From NCBI GenBank assembly GCA_033807775.1, contig CM066314.1:97566929-97630928 (forward strand): a stretch of 64,000 nucleotides of DNA, written 5' to 3'. Under the pieces are notes generated by a model that was not told the DNA's origin, searched no databases, and saw nothing but the letters and a program-made list of their open reading frames with translations. A program made the position numbers and the translations under genes. Source of the stretch: Saussurea involucrata. Lineage: Eukaryota; Streptophyta; Magnoliopsida; Asterales; Asteraceae. Positions 32,902 to 44,551 of the stretch are shown piece by piece (within the stretch, counting starts at the first letter, position 1; every line of letters begins with the position of its first letter).

Positions 32902-35900
32902 ATACTCCCCAACTTAAAAGGATTTCGTCCCCGAAATCACTCTAAGGCAACCAATCGAGGTATCGTTTCATCATTTCTTCCTCCGACTCTAAAAACACAT
33001 TAACAAATCAAAGATATAATACCATCATACCTATAATCAATCTCTTAAATTGTAATTTATCAAAATATTTCTCTAAGATCGATTCTCGCTTCTTCACATA
33101 ACAACTTTTCTCATCAATTATGCTTCAATAACTATGACAATCCATCATTGCATCCATGATTTACACATTTCTTTGATACACAATGCTATCACATTCTCAC
33201 ATTACTATCGCACCACCCAAACACGTTACAACCAAGCACTAAGGGGTTGTATATCAAGGCGATAACTCCATTGAACTTGTAGTATGATTACATTCTTAAG
33301 TCCAATCTTTCTATCCTTGCTTCCCCACGTTAGTATGGAATACTATTTCTCAAGTATTATTTGTCTCTTTCTCCCAACTTTCTACATACCAATAGTATTT
33401 TCTCATTTCGAAACATAACTAAACAGTTTCACCAAGATTTCTAACTTAAAACATTCAACTAAATTATCTTGAAACGACATTACCATTCGAAGTTATTACC
33501 ATTCTTAAATCTTTAACTATAAATTTCTCGTACATTTCTTTCACACATAAAGAGCAACTTATATTCCTTAACGACCTTACCTCCGCTACATCACATTGAC
33601 CGACATACTCATCATTTTTTTTTATTAAACTTCCAGAGATTCAGAATACAACTTAATTGGCAACTCATACCATCGAAGTTTCTTTGGATAAACACTCACC
33701 ACTGCTCCAACATTCTATTCCGATATAAGCCATATTACCACGCCATCTTACAAACCACATGCTCCATCAACTTTATTGACAAATAGTACTTTCCAACCGG
33801 AATTCTCGAAACTTCCATTTGGATACTTCCTCTTTCTAACATCACGTCTCATACTAGATGGCACATGTATCTTGGCAATTAATGCTACTACTCGTTCGTA
33901 CCATTTTCCACCCATAACATTTACCACTGACCATGTCTCTCATAGTCGTTCGCACACCAATAATTTTATAATCCTGTTTTCTCGCCCAAATACCCGAGTC
34001 TATATCACTAAATATCTCATCCCCAACTTTAGTTGAACTACCACTCACGATTTTCTATTTAACTTGAACTTATTCGTTCTTACTAACTCTTTGTGGTTCC
34101 AATATGTTGCATAGACAGGGTACAATTCCTCACAGATCAACACAATCTATACACCCCCTTTGTTCATCTCTAGTATTTCATCTTTTATAAATCTTCCACA
34201 TCGAAAGTAAACACTTATCTAAAAGCAACAATTCTTCACTGTTCTAACAATTCCCACAAAGTGATCCTTCAACTTTTAAGCTTCTGATTTAAACTTAACA
34301 TTCATACATGATCCCACAAGGATAACCAATGCATTCACTTCATATAAACTTAAATTTACAATATCGTCCATCCCAAGCCTACGTCAAGCTTATCAAATCG
34401 GGTCAAAGTTCTTAAGACTTAACTGAGTCCAAATCCGAGTCATCTACTCAAAGGATCTAAAGATTATTGATCAATATCAACTCACGCAATTTAAATACAT
34501 CTAACTCACATTATGCAACATACGCTCCGAGGCGTGATAATCTTACGACCCTTTTATTGCTACTTTCCCAATGAAGTCAATTCATTTGCAAGTACACGTA
34601 AATGCAACTCTTTTCATACTCCCCAATATATATAATACGCCCAGGTTCATTAGTTCCAAAGATACTAAGAACAAGTAAAATATCAAACAGTCTTCACACC
34701 TAAGACCAACACTTAAACCGTCACTGGTTCAAATACAATGCAGTTAAGCATATACTACATCCAATACTCCATCTCGAGTCATTAAAACTGACAAACATTC
34801 AAAAGACTCATTTGAATATAACTCAAGCCTTTAAGGCCAAAATATTCGTTTGGTTAAACATGTGCCACTCATACGATTTCGTAAACCAAAATACATTGTT
34901 ACTCAAACTCTTTACCTTTTTAATTCCTTTATTGACCATCGGCCCCAAAACAAAGGTTTACACTCAAAACTTTACATGGTCAGATTTGCCAAAATCCCCC
35001 AACTCACATGTTCATATTTCAAAACGTAATACATCAAAATATTGCACACTCACAATATATTAAAAGCGCGTTTTGACTACATGTCTTTCACTTGTATATC
35101 AATTAATCAAAACTTCTTTCATTAATAATATATTCGACAATCATCCAAAATCCCCCAATTGTCATACACAATAATATCCACATTGCGCATACCCTCTGCA
35201 TAACAGCATGCCGATACCGCTCACGGTTTCGTTCCTACCTGCACATGCATACGCGGGATGAATCCAGACCGTACACAGTGACAGAGCAAAAGGCCTCATA
35301 CACCTTACACAACTTTCGTCTTCAAAGTCAATACTTGACATGTCGACACTTTCTTAACCTTAAGGTCCTTAACTGAACCTAGTTCTTCCTCTGGACACAA
35401 CCGTCCCTCGTCAACTATATTCCTAGTCAGCGAACAAGGGTACAGATTCTCATGCAACCGACACTAAAGTCCACTTTTGACTCTCATACTGTTCATAACA
35501 CAAATACCAAAACTACAAACTTTTTCCCCAGGTTTATCCAACACTTCTCCATTCTTGGAGTTCTTTCTTAGCTTAAAGTGTAATACCCTACGACCTAGTG
35601 AGTTCATAGCCTTCATGCATGACAATTTAATAAATAACTCAATCCACACTTTTCTCGTTTAAATAAACAACATTCGGAACAACGTGGGCACACACGATCC
35701 CAATCATTTTCATAACTCCCATGTACTACACAACGATCTTAAAAAAATCGTTTGTATATAAATTTCCGTAAAACTCAATCTTTCTCAACCAAAAGATGTT
35801 GTTACAACAGAAATACGAAGATCTTTTTATACGACAAAAGTTTAAAGTTTACTGACACAAAGTAAACTAGTCGTTTCTCAGACTCATTTATACGATATCA

Positions 35901-36828
35901 TCAAATCAATACTTTTGTTGGTTATAAAAACTTTACTGATCAACACTTTCTTGACCTATTTGCTATCATACAACTTTTTATGTAGAGTATGAAATATTTT
36001 GCAAGTTGCTAAACTTCAAAATTTCGTTAGGCAGCGTAATTGAAATTGCCCTTTTTCTTTAAATACATACTTGCACTACTAATTCATCCTTGAATAGACT
36101 GTTATTTATACATTTGGTTTGAAATCAAGAAAACTCATGTAACACACACTAAAACACCATGCACAAAACTTACTTGCAATGAAGGCCACTTACTCAAACA
36201 AGGTCAATCTTTTTACTTATGTAACTTATCATTGACACTCTACTTCCGACCAGAGGTCGCCCTCTCGGCCTTATAATAATTGCTATACATGCATTCCATG
36301 GCTCCCATACTCAACCCAGTCATACTAATTCCGTCTTAATCAATCATCTCATACTCTATCTCTGCACATATCAAATCACCTATTAAAGGTTGCCTTGGCG
36401 GACTTTCATGAGTCCCGCCAATTCCAGGTTGTCCTTCCAACCCCAATCATTTACCGATCTGTCCTCCAAAGGATTTTAGTGGTATAATCTCCATCGTTCT
36501 ACTATAACCTAATGGGATAACCATAAGAAATGGTTATGCACATACCCCTATACAAAATGTACTTACCGATCGTTAGTCACTGTAACAATTTAGAAATAAG
36601 TATGCACGCGTAACAATATATTCATGATCACAGTAGCTAATTGGAATTGTGAATATATCATACAGGAGAATCCTCGTTACCATTGTCACCGTACCAACTT
36701 CTCATATCTCCGTCAATTCTAAGACTATCCCGTCTTAGTACCTCTACCAATCTCTCATAATCATAACTTAATTTATCTCAGCTTAAGTCTAAGTATCTCA
36801 TCAGCATACTTAGTTCGCTTAAACTAGA
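32902..36828 (-). other. LARD-D internal non-coding region
   Basis: About 3.9 kb, AT-rich. The open frames on either strand are under 90 codons and show no retroelement motif. A minus-strand PPT-like AAGTTGGGGAGTAT lies at 32902-32916 against the 3' LTR. The remaining sequence is not recognised. Confidence 0.7.
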
Positions 36829-36829
36829 G

Positions 36830-36840
36830 TTCTGATACCA
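36830..36840 (-). other. LARD-D primer-binding site
   Basis: TGGTATCAGAA on the minus strand, three bases after the 5' LTR end. This fixes the orientation of the element. Confidence 0.85.
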
Positions 36841-38090
36841 TACTGTAACACCCTAAAATTCAGGGCCAATTTAAACCTCAAAATACACGCGTTATGATCA
36901 TCGAAATATCAAACTTTTATAAACCAAAGGATCATAAGTAAACTTCTATATATACACAAAGTCGTCTAACTTAAATAGTCTGATCAATCTAATTATACAT
37001 CACAATAAGATCAACTAGATTATCTAAGGCTCGTCCCAAAAGTCCTCAAAAGAATATCTTGATCCTTCGTTATCGCCGAGTCTGATTCCTTTCAACTGAA
37101 ATCTCACTTCCCAAACTATATCCCAGAGCCAGTACCTGGTAAGACAGTTTAATTTGAAACATTAGGCTTTCGCCTAGTGAGATTATCCAAATCAAATTAA
37201 AATTAATCAACAGATATACCAAACCTGTTATCAACAATCTTACCATACCAAGCTCTTATCGACCATTGGAATCCACCTATTCCCTTACTCATGACTAATT
37301 CATCTAGTCATCATACTATCAACGAGAAATACTATAAATCCCACTGGACTTATAAATAACTCTAACTCCCAGAAATTACAGTTTCCAAACCTGCTTCTTT
37401 CTGAATTAAGATTACAACGAGAATTACTATAAATCCCACCGGACTTATAAATAACTCTAACTCCAAGAATCTACAGTTTCCAAACCTGCTTCTTTCTGAA
37501 TTAGGATGTCAAATCCTCAACAACAATAAAGATATCTCATCTTTCGCTTGAAATGGGAATTACAACTCCAAGTCTGCCATTCCTCATTTCGTTTCCTCCC
37601 CATCTTGAATCACTAGTCTCAAATGAGATTTCCTTTTTATCGCAATCAACAACCACCAGAGACCCTCACAGATGATTCAAGATTCACTCCAACAACTAGA
37701 AATACATCCTAACGATCCCCAGCTAGTAAACGGTTCTCATTATACCGTACTATATGCCCACTAGATCAGATGTAGATTTCTAGCCAACGCCACACAATAA
37801 CTGTGTATCATCACTCATTCTATTGTATACTAAAGCTATACAATTCAACATATATTCTATATCTCTATGTACAGAATATTAAATTCAACGATTATCCCCA
37901 CTTTGCCATTTGGCATCGGGGACCAACACCTCAACAATTAACTACTTCTCCGGACTCATAAATAAGTCATTACAATTTAACATAACATGGTTTTTACATC
38001 AACAACAGCGTTATAAACATATAACAAATAGCATATTCATATCAGATTGCATGTCACATAACAACCCCAAACGTCTACTGAAAGTCAAAA

Positions 38091-38273
38091 CTTTTCGCAA
38101 TCTACTGTAGCGAAAAGCTACACTTTTCGCAAGCCAAAGCTGCGAAAACCTCTACTTTTCGCAACCCACTATTGCGAAAACCCTACTTCTCGCAACCCAC
38201 AGATGCGAAAACTTCACTTCTCGCAACCAACTGATGCGAAAACTTCACTTTTCGCAATACACTGTTGCGCAAA
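38091..38273 (-). repeat. Hairpin array, second LTR copy
   Basis: Counterpart of 32108-32290, with the same stem-loop units. One unit differs in both stem and loop (CACAGATGCGAAAACTTC against CACAGTTGCGAAAAATTC). Confidence 0.8.
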
Positions 38274-38596
38274 GTCACTGTTCATCGTCTCTTTCATTTT
38301 GATTCAGTTCTTCATTTGACTCATTAAGCTTACCATTTCTTAATCAAATCATACCAGTGATATCATATACAATTATAGCATATCTATAACACTTTTAATT
38401 GCTTAATTTTAACAAGAATGAATAACTCACCTGGGTAATTTCTGAACACAGTAAACTTCCAATTCAATGGCTTAATCAACAGCTTAATCAAATCTGGACA
38501 GAATACTATAATTAAAATCTGTGGAGATGAATGATACTAACAGAGAAATTAAATTCTTACCACAAAAATCACCAAACGATTTCCTTTCTCAAAATC

Positions 38597-38872
38597 TATT
38601 AGAGCATTGTTGTATTCAAGATTTACTGTAAAGTCAATGTACTGTATGAGTCTATACAGTATTGTGAATGCCTTTATACCTTGTATGTTATGGGTATAAA
38701 TAGGCTTGTCTAGACCATTTGTTAGTAACACTTCGAAATACTTTAGAAAGCTTTTGTAATATTTTAGAAACTTTTTGTAATCCTTTGAGCTTAATACATG
38801 GATAACATATTTGCTCTCTAGATTCTCTCTCACTACATTCATATCTTATTGCTAGAGATTTGGGATTTCACA
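38597..38872 (+). repeat. NA-E 5' LTR
   Basis: TATTAGAGCA...GGGATTTCACA. TATAAATA box at 38695-38702. Confidence 0.9.
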
Positions 38873-38874
38873 AT

Positions 38875-38886
38875 TGGTATCAGAGC
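38875..38886 (+). other. NA-E primer-binding site
   Basis: TGGTATCAGAGC, tRNA-Met type, two bases after the LTR. Confidence 0.9.
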
Positions 38887-39781
38887 TAAACAGAAGATTC
38901 AAGCAGATCGAAGACCAAATTGAAGATTTTTTACACTAAAGCTGAAGAATTCGGATTGGGTGTTCATCACTATTCATCACTGTTCATCAAGAATTCTGAC
39001 CCTTCTTCATTTACTATTCATCCAGATTTCATCTTTTCTTTAATTTTTGATCTTTTGGATTGATTCTTGACATCATTGCACTCGGATTTGATTCCTGAAC
39101 ATCTTTAATTCTTGGATCAACACCAAAATCTGCACAGAATTTGCAGATCTGATCATTTTATATCATTTTTGTTCGAAAACTTTTTCTACTATTTTTGGAT
39201 CAAAATTCGATTAAATTGATCGAATTAGGATTTGTGATTAACTAAGAAAGTGTGTGGAATCAAATTTCGAACAAATCTGTGCAAATTTCATAACAATTGA
39301 TCAAGAATTGAAAAAGTTATGGCTGATTTAGTGATTTTCGTGTTCGAAGTGCAGAATTCGGATCATTCTTGGTGAATTCGGATCATTCTTGGTGTATTCG
39401 GATCATTCAAAGAAGAATTCGGAGTGTTCTTGGAAATACAAGTGTAGAATTCGACTCAAGAAGGATTCGAATTGATTGAATTCGAACCCAGCTAGATTCG
39501 AATTGAGGAGAATTCGAACCGTGTTAGATTCGAATTGAGGAGAATTCGAACTGTGTTAGATTCGAATTGAGTTGATTAAATTTTCCAAGTGTTGAATTCG
39601 AACCCTTAAGCATCCGAATTCATAGAATTCGAACCCTTAAGCATCCGAATTCATTGAATTCGAACCCTTAAGCATCCGAATTCATAGAATTCGAACCAAG
39701 TTAAGTCCGAATTGAGTGATTTCGAATCCTTCTTCATCCGAATTCATTGATTTCGAATCCTTATTCATCCGAATTCTTGTG

Positions 39782-39814
<33 letters not shown>

Positions 39815-40014
39815 CAGTGGTGAAGAAAATTTTCATATTCATGCGAATTCTTATTCATTGATTTTTGAGAAAATTTTTTATCCCGAAATTTTTTCTATAG
39901 TGTATTTCATACACTGTAAGAGTTTTTCAAGAAAAAATTTTATATATTTTTTTGTGTATTTTCATACACTGTCTGCTTGATCTTCTGAACGATCAATTTC
40001 TAGCAATATTCAAA
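38887..40014 (+). other. NA-E leader with TTCGAA-type repeats and an A29 run
   Basis: Non-coding. At 39350-39780 it is built of short repeats: TTCGGATCATTCTTGGTG-type units, then GATTCGAATTGAGGAGAATT-type units, then about 31-bp units with GAATTCGAACCCTTAAGCAT and a following TCCGAATTCAT. A pure run of 29 A follows at 39786-39814. Confidence 0.75.
39593..39707 (+). repeat. ~31-bp tandem repeat in NA-E leader
   Basis: Three to four near-identical copies, each containing GAATTCGAACCCTTAAGCAT followed by CCGAATTCAT. Confidence 0.85.
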
Positions 40015-41793
40015 ATGGTTTTACAACAAGTTATTGTTAAAAGCAGTGGTGAAGATTTGAAGCAAACTCTGAAAAAGGAGAATCCTCCAATTGCAAAAGT
40101 TTTTGTTAAACCAAATGTAAAGTTGCAACAAGTCATTATAACAGAAACATCTGTTAATTCACATGTATCTGTTAAACAAAATAATGAAGTGTTGCAACAA
40201 GTCATAATAACAAAAACACCTCCAAAGCCACTTGAAAAAGCTAAGGCAAATAATGGAATTTTGCAACAAGTTATTTTATCAGAAACATCTCCTATATCAG
40301 AAACTCCTGTTAAAGATAATGCTTCAAATTCTTCAACTCCTATTTTAAATAAAGCATTGGAAGAAGAAAATGTTGATCTGAAAAGACAAATTTTTGACAT
40401 TTCTTCTTCAAATGCTAAACTTACTAAAAGAATAACTGATCTTGAAGTTTATATTGCAGATCTTGAAGCAAAGAAAGACAACTCAAGTCTGCACGATCAA
40501 ATCGAGAATCTTCAAGAGAAAGTAACAACTCTTCAAAAAGAAAATGCCGATTTGAAGAGTAGAGAAGAAAAGAGAGTGAAGTGGAACTTAAAGTTACATG
40601 CTCAATTAAAAGAAGTTAAAGATATAGGGAAAATTTTGGACAGTGAAAATGCCGATCTAAAGAGAAAACTGTCTAATTTTTCTTTTGAAGAAAAGAAAGC
40701 TTTTGAAGAAAAGAAAGAGACTGAGCTGAAATGTATAAAACTTTCAAAACAAGTTTCAGACTTTGAGAAAGTTTTATTTTTAGAAAAAGACAAGCTCGAA
40801 AAAGAAAGAGATAAATTTGAAACTGAACGAAATTTTTTTGAGATTAAAAGTTCTGAACTTTCCATAAAAATCTCTGAATTAGAAAATCTTTTGGAAAAGG
40901 AAAGAAAAGATTTCACGGAAAAGAAAAATCTCTTTGAAAAGGAAAGTAAAACCCTTAAAAAGAAAAATATGGAAATTTTCAAAGAGATTACTGATAAAAG
41001 AAAGTTTTTGGAAAAAGATTTTGAATCGGAACGTGTATATTTTGAAGATGTGATTCTTAATCTTACCAAAAGATTATCTGGTTTATCAGCTGATATTATG
41101 AAGGATCAGTTGATCAAATCTGATCTCCAAAAGAAATTTGATCTAATTTCTAAAGAGAAAAATGTTTTAATAAACAAAGTCAAAGAACTTGAAGACGTCA
41201 TTTTTAAATTTGATGTCTCAAAGCAGGCTAGTCATAATTCTATCTTTCAGACTCCATTTGTTGATTCAAATGATTCTGAATGTTCTTTTAAAACTGCTTC
41301 AAGTTCAAGTTTTAAAAACATTCCTTCTAAACAATTTAAAAGATCAACAGATTTCTCAAAAGGTCAGATTCGTTCTTCTAATCTTTTCTATAATCCTCTG
41401 TTTGATAAATCGGATGATATTGTTAAAGTGCCTAAAGTTAATACTTCCAAACCTGAAGAAGTTCCAGTCTTCAAGAGGGTGAAGATGGAATGGAGAGTAA
41501 AAGGCACAACAGTTCCAAAGAAAGAAGTGCCAAAATCATCTGTATCCACATCAAATGAAAAGAAGGACAATGCGCCAAAAGGTAAATCTTATGCTAAACC
41601 TAATCCTATTTATTCTGTAAATCATCTGATTAGGTTGGCACATAAGAAAATCTGTTGTTCTTACTGTGGATCAAATGATTTTGTGCATAAAGATTATACT
41701 TCTTATTGGTATAGTTCTTACAGTATTCCTTGTAAGAAATCTACACCTAACCCACTAGGACCCAAGTGCCATTGGGTACCAAAATCTGCTTAA
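40015..41793 (+). CDS. NA-E coiled-coil gag-like protein (intact)
   Basis: I choose the ATG at 40015 over the upstream in-frame GTG at 39952; the product is 592 residues. The N-terminal 110 residues hold four LQQVI units (LQQVIVKSS, LQQVIITETS, LQQVIITKTP, LQQVILSETS) about 23-34 residues apart. Residues about 120-400 are an extended Lys/Glu coiled coil. The C-terminal 150 residues have a Ser/Phe-rich part, VKMEWRVKGTT, YSVNHLIRL, the half zinc knuckle CCSYCGSNDFVHKD and KCHWVPKSA at the stop. The last modules match NA-A and resemble the end of Sirevirus Gag. There is no capsid or enzyme. It may be a Gag-interacting protein packaged in helper particles; that is inference. Confidence 0.8.
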   Translation: MVLQQVIVKSSGEDLKQTLKKENPPIAKVFVKPNVKLQQVIITETSVNSHVSVKQNNEVLQQVIITKTPPKPLEKAKANNGILQQVILSETSPISETPVKDNASNSSTPILNKALEEENVDLKRQIFDISSSNAKLTKRITDLEVYIADLEAKKDNSSLHDQIENLQEKVTTLQKENADLKSREEKRVKWNLKLHAQLKEVKDIGKILDSENADLKRKLSNFSFEEKKAFEEKKETELKCIKLSKQVSDFEKVLFLEKDKLEKERDKFETERNFFEIKSSELSIKISELENLLEKERKDFTEKKNLFEKESKTLKKKNMEIFKEITDKRKFLEKDFESERVYFEDVILNLTKRLSGLSADIMKDQLIKSDLQKKFDLISKEKNVLINKVKELEDVIFKFDVSKQASHNSIFQTPFVDSNDSECSFKTASSSSFKNIPSKQFKRSTDFSKGQIRSSNLFYNPLFDKSDDIVKVPKVNTSKPEEVPVFKRVKMEWRVKGTTVPKKEVPKSSVSTSNEKKDNAPKGKSYAKPNPIYSVNHLIRLAHKKICCSYCGSNDFVHKDYTSYWYSSYSIPCKKSTPNPLGPKCHWVPKSA

Positions 41794-42443
41794 ACTGTTT
41801 TGTAGGTACATCATGTGTTGTACTGATTTGTAGATACATACCACACACATGACTGAAAACAGAAGAGAAGCGGCGTATTTCTATGAAGAATATTTGTACC
41901 ATTAAGGGGGAGACAAATCATCAATGGCTTTTGGACAAATCAGTTCAAAACCCGTTCTTCAAAGACTAAGACTTCTAAACAAATCAGTTTAGAACTCACA
42001 CTTATCAGGTGATATCCTTAACTGTTACATCTTTCTGTTTCAAGGAACAAGTGGTAAAAGGTAACATTGAATTATATTTTGTTTCTACCACTTTGAAAAT
42101 TTGAATCTTTACAAATTTAATTCAATGAGATAAAATTTTCAATTTTCATTCAATGAATTAAATGTGTGCTAAAAGATGATTTTACAAGTGTTTTTGTTTT
42201 ATCTGAGTTATATTTGTTTCATCTTTCACCTCTAAAATAAATCGAAAGGTCAGCAAAACATGAATGAAATTATGCTGAATGCTCAAAGTTATGTGAATCT
42301 GGATATATATAGAATATAATGCTCAAAAAGCCTATATGTCAGAACGATGGATGGAAATGAAAATATGGGCAAAGCACTATGTTTTAGAACCAAGTGATTG
42401 AGATAAAATAGTTGCACTATCATTTAGTTTGAAAGTTTGTGCC

Positions 42444-42721
42444 TGTGGCCTTTCTGGTTTGGGAGAGTAAGTCCTAAGGGGTGCTCGACACCTAGTCCCT
42501 AAGATCAACTGGTCTGGGATCGGCTGACCCAAATCCTGCAATAGAACCAGATAGAAAGCCATGTTCTACTGGTACAAATGGGTTTAAGATATATCGATGT
42601 GGCCTTTCTGGTTTGGGAAATTAAGTTCTAAGGGGTGCTCGTCACCTAGCACCTAAGGCCAACTGGTCTGGGATCTGCTAACCCAAATCCTGCTATAGAA
42701 CCAGATAGAAAGTCATGTTTA
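42444..42721 (+). repeat. Tandem duplication, 154-bp period
   Basis: Two diverged copies start TGTGGCCTTTCTGGTTTGGG at 42444 and 42598. They share CTAAGGGGTGCTCG, AACTGGTCTGGGATC and AGAACCAGATAGAAAG in order. Confidence 0.9.
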
Positions 42722-42750
42722 ACGGTGTATCTTATTCTTACTAAACTTTT

Positions 42751-42848
42751 TGATCAAAAGATGCCAATGAGCACAAAATCAAAAGATGCCAATGTGCACA
42801 AATCAAAAAATGCCAATGAGCACAAAAGAAAAGATGCCAATGAGCACA
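42751..42848 (+). repeat. Four-copy ~24-bp repeat
   Basis: Unit AAAAGATGCCAATGAGCACA, with one or two changes per copy. Confidence 0.9.
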
Positions 42849-43987
42849 CATCTCTTGAAACTTGGGAAAATACAAAGTCGCGATAAACCCGTGAATTTGT
42901 GAAAATTCTGATTTTGGACAAATAGTGTGAGTAGAGCAAAATATTCTTATATGTTTTAGAATTGCATATGCTTGAAGCTAATCATATTTCCCATGCTAGC
43001 ACACCAAATAGATTTAATAAAGGGGTTGAAACTGAACATTTTTTAACTTGATATACAATGATGACTTGTTCTTGAATCCAAACACATGCATTTGATTTCA
43101 TTTGATTGAAAAATCTGTTAAATTTCATTAAGTTGAATTTCTTTTGTTAAGTTTTCAAATGATCAAATGTTTGTAGTTATAAAATAAAATTCAATGAATG
43201 TTATTTTCCTTGTGTAAATTTGTTTTAAAATTTGTGCTACAATTTCAAATACTGTACGTTATTGAAATATATGCATACTTTCAGGGGGAGAAAATAAATT
43301 GCTCCAGAATTCTTATTTTGAGGGGGAGCAAGGTTATTCTGTAAGGAGGAGATTGTTAGCAATACTCAAAGACACGACTGAAATTGAAAATGGTTTTCGA
43401 TGATTATGATGATCACCATCATCGGAAAAGGGGGAGAAAAGTTTAATTTCAATTTCATGTCAAAGAGCTTTCAAATCAAAGATATTTCAAGTCAAAGATT
43501 CGTGAACAAAGACTGAAGATTGGGGAGAATGATCATGTGAAGTCCAAATGTTGCTGAATTTGGTTATCTTAGTTCTGAGTGGTTATCGGAATGCGCTTAC
43601 ACCTAAAAGTTCAACAATGTGGATGGTTTCACATCTTTCTGATCCAAACTCTAATCGTTTCTGATTTATCTTGTTCCGAATTGATGGTTCTATATAAAGA
43701 TATGAAATCCATGTTCAAGACTTGAAGACAATCTGTTGAAGATTGTATTGAAGAAGGTTGATTTTTCAAAGAAAAAGACAATGACTTTTCATGTTTGTCT
43801 GAAGATTCTTCAAAGCTGAGTTCTTAAAGAATGTCAAAGCATATAGTTCGTCGTGAACTAATGAAGATAAAGATGTTTGAAGATTATCTTAGCTTCAAAG
43901 TTTAATGTGATCAAAGTTAAAGTTTTGAAGATCAAGAGCTGAAGACTACTGTTATTTGTTTTAAATCTTGAATCCAAAGGGGGAGAT

Positions 43988-44263
43988 TGTTAGAGCATTG
44001 TTGTATTCAAGATTTACTGTAAAGTCAATGTACTGTATGAGTCTATACAGTATTGTGAATGCCTTTATACCTTGTATGTTATGGGTATAAATAGGCTTGT
44101 CTAGACCATTTGTTAGTAACACTTCGAAATACTTTAGAAAGCTTTTGTAATATTTTAGAAACTTTTTGTAATCCTTTGAGCTTAATACATGGATAACATA
44201 TTTGCTCTCTAGATTCTCTCTCACTACATTCATATCTTATTGCTAGAGATTTGGGATTTCACA
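43988..44263 (+). repeat. NA-E 3' LTR
   Basis: TGTTAGAGCA...GGGATTTCACA, 276 bp, with the normal TG start. Same TATA box as the 5' copy. Confidence 0.92.
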
Positions 44264-44551
44264 AAATCTATCTCTCTCTCGCTTCGTTCTATCTCCCTCT
44301 CGCTATTCCTCTGATTTTCTTTTCTTTTTCTTTTTAGAATATTAAACAAAGAAATCAGTATTATCAAACATTGATTCCTCCTAATGTGACACCTCACATT
44401 AAAAGCATGAGTCATTTCCCATTTTCCAATTTAACCCCAAACTTTCACATTATAACAATTCAACCCTCCAAGAACTTTTCTTCATAAATAAATTGTACCA
44501 AAATACAATTTATATCTTAATAATTTACAATAGAAATTTCGGGATGTTACA

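Larger units (their letters stand above)
41794..43987 (+). other. NA-E 3' non-coding region
   Basis: Starts with a weak acceptor-like TTTTGTAG (41801-41808) and the relic CACATGACT (41845-41853). It then holds a 154-bp tandem duplication, a four-copy 24-bp repeat, and AGGGGGAG tracts near 41905, 43283, 43320 and 43430 before the final PPT at 43977-43987. No ORF is convincing. Confidence 0.65.
38597..44263 (+). mobile_element. NA-E: young non-autonomous copia-like element
   Basis: 5,667 bp with 276-bp LTRs at 38597-38872 and 43988-44263, flanked by perfect AAATC duplications (38592-38596 and 44264-44268). The LTRs appear identical except that the first two bases of the 5' copy are TA instead of TG. 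It has a tRNA-Met primer site, a long repetitive leader, one intact ORF (40015-41793), a 2.2-kb 3' region and a PPT (AAAGGGGGAGAT). No pol. This is the innermost and youngest-looking insertion of the main stack. Confidence 0.92.
30931..44551 (-). mobile_element. LARD-D: large non-coding gypsy derivative
   Basis: On the minus strand: 5' LTR 44551-36844 (split by NA-E), primer site, about 3.9 kb internal region, PPT, 3' LTR 32901-30931. Target duplication GGATT (30926-30930 and 44552-44556) is perfect. LTRs start TGTAACATCCCG and end AGGGTGTTACA and are about 2 kb each. The internal region has no gag or pol that I can recognise, matching the pattern of large retrotransposon derivatives (LARDs). 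The LTRs belong to the same broad family as sLTR-F. By eye about 20 differences are spread over 1.97 kb (about 1%). Confidence 0.85.
36844..44551 (-). repeat. LARD-D 5' LTR, split by NA-E
   Basis: About 2,036 bp of LTR once NA-E and one AAATC copy are discounted: 36844-38596 and 44269-44551. The two pieces align with 30931-32901 without a gap at the junction. Confidence 0.85.

Noticed and set aside
33776..35063. Several 60-86 codon ORFs in LARD-D.
   Set aside because: They show no recognisable motif, have biased composition of AT-rich DNA, and lie on the strand opposite to the element. Treated as chance.
38549..38842. A 97-codon minus-strand ORF repeated at 43961-44233.
   Set aside because: It is antisense to the NA-E LTRs and repeated only because the LTRs are.
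39786..39814. A29 run as the tail of a processed transcript or SINE insertion.
   Set aside because: No target duplication or SINE-like promoter boxes flank it, and it sits within the repeat-rich NA-E leader.
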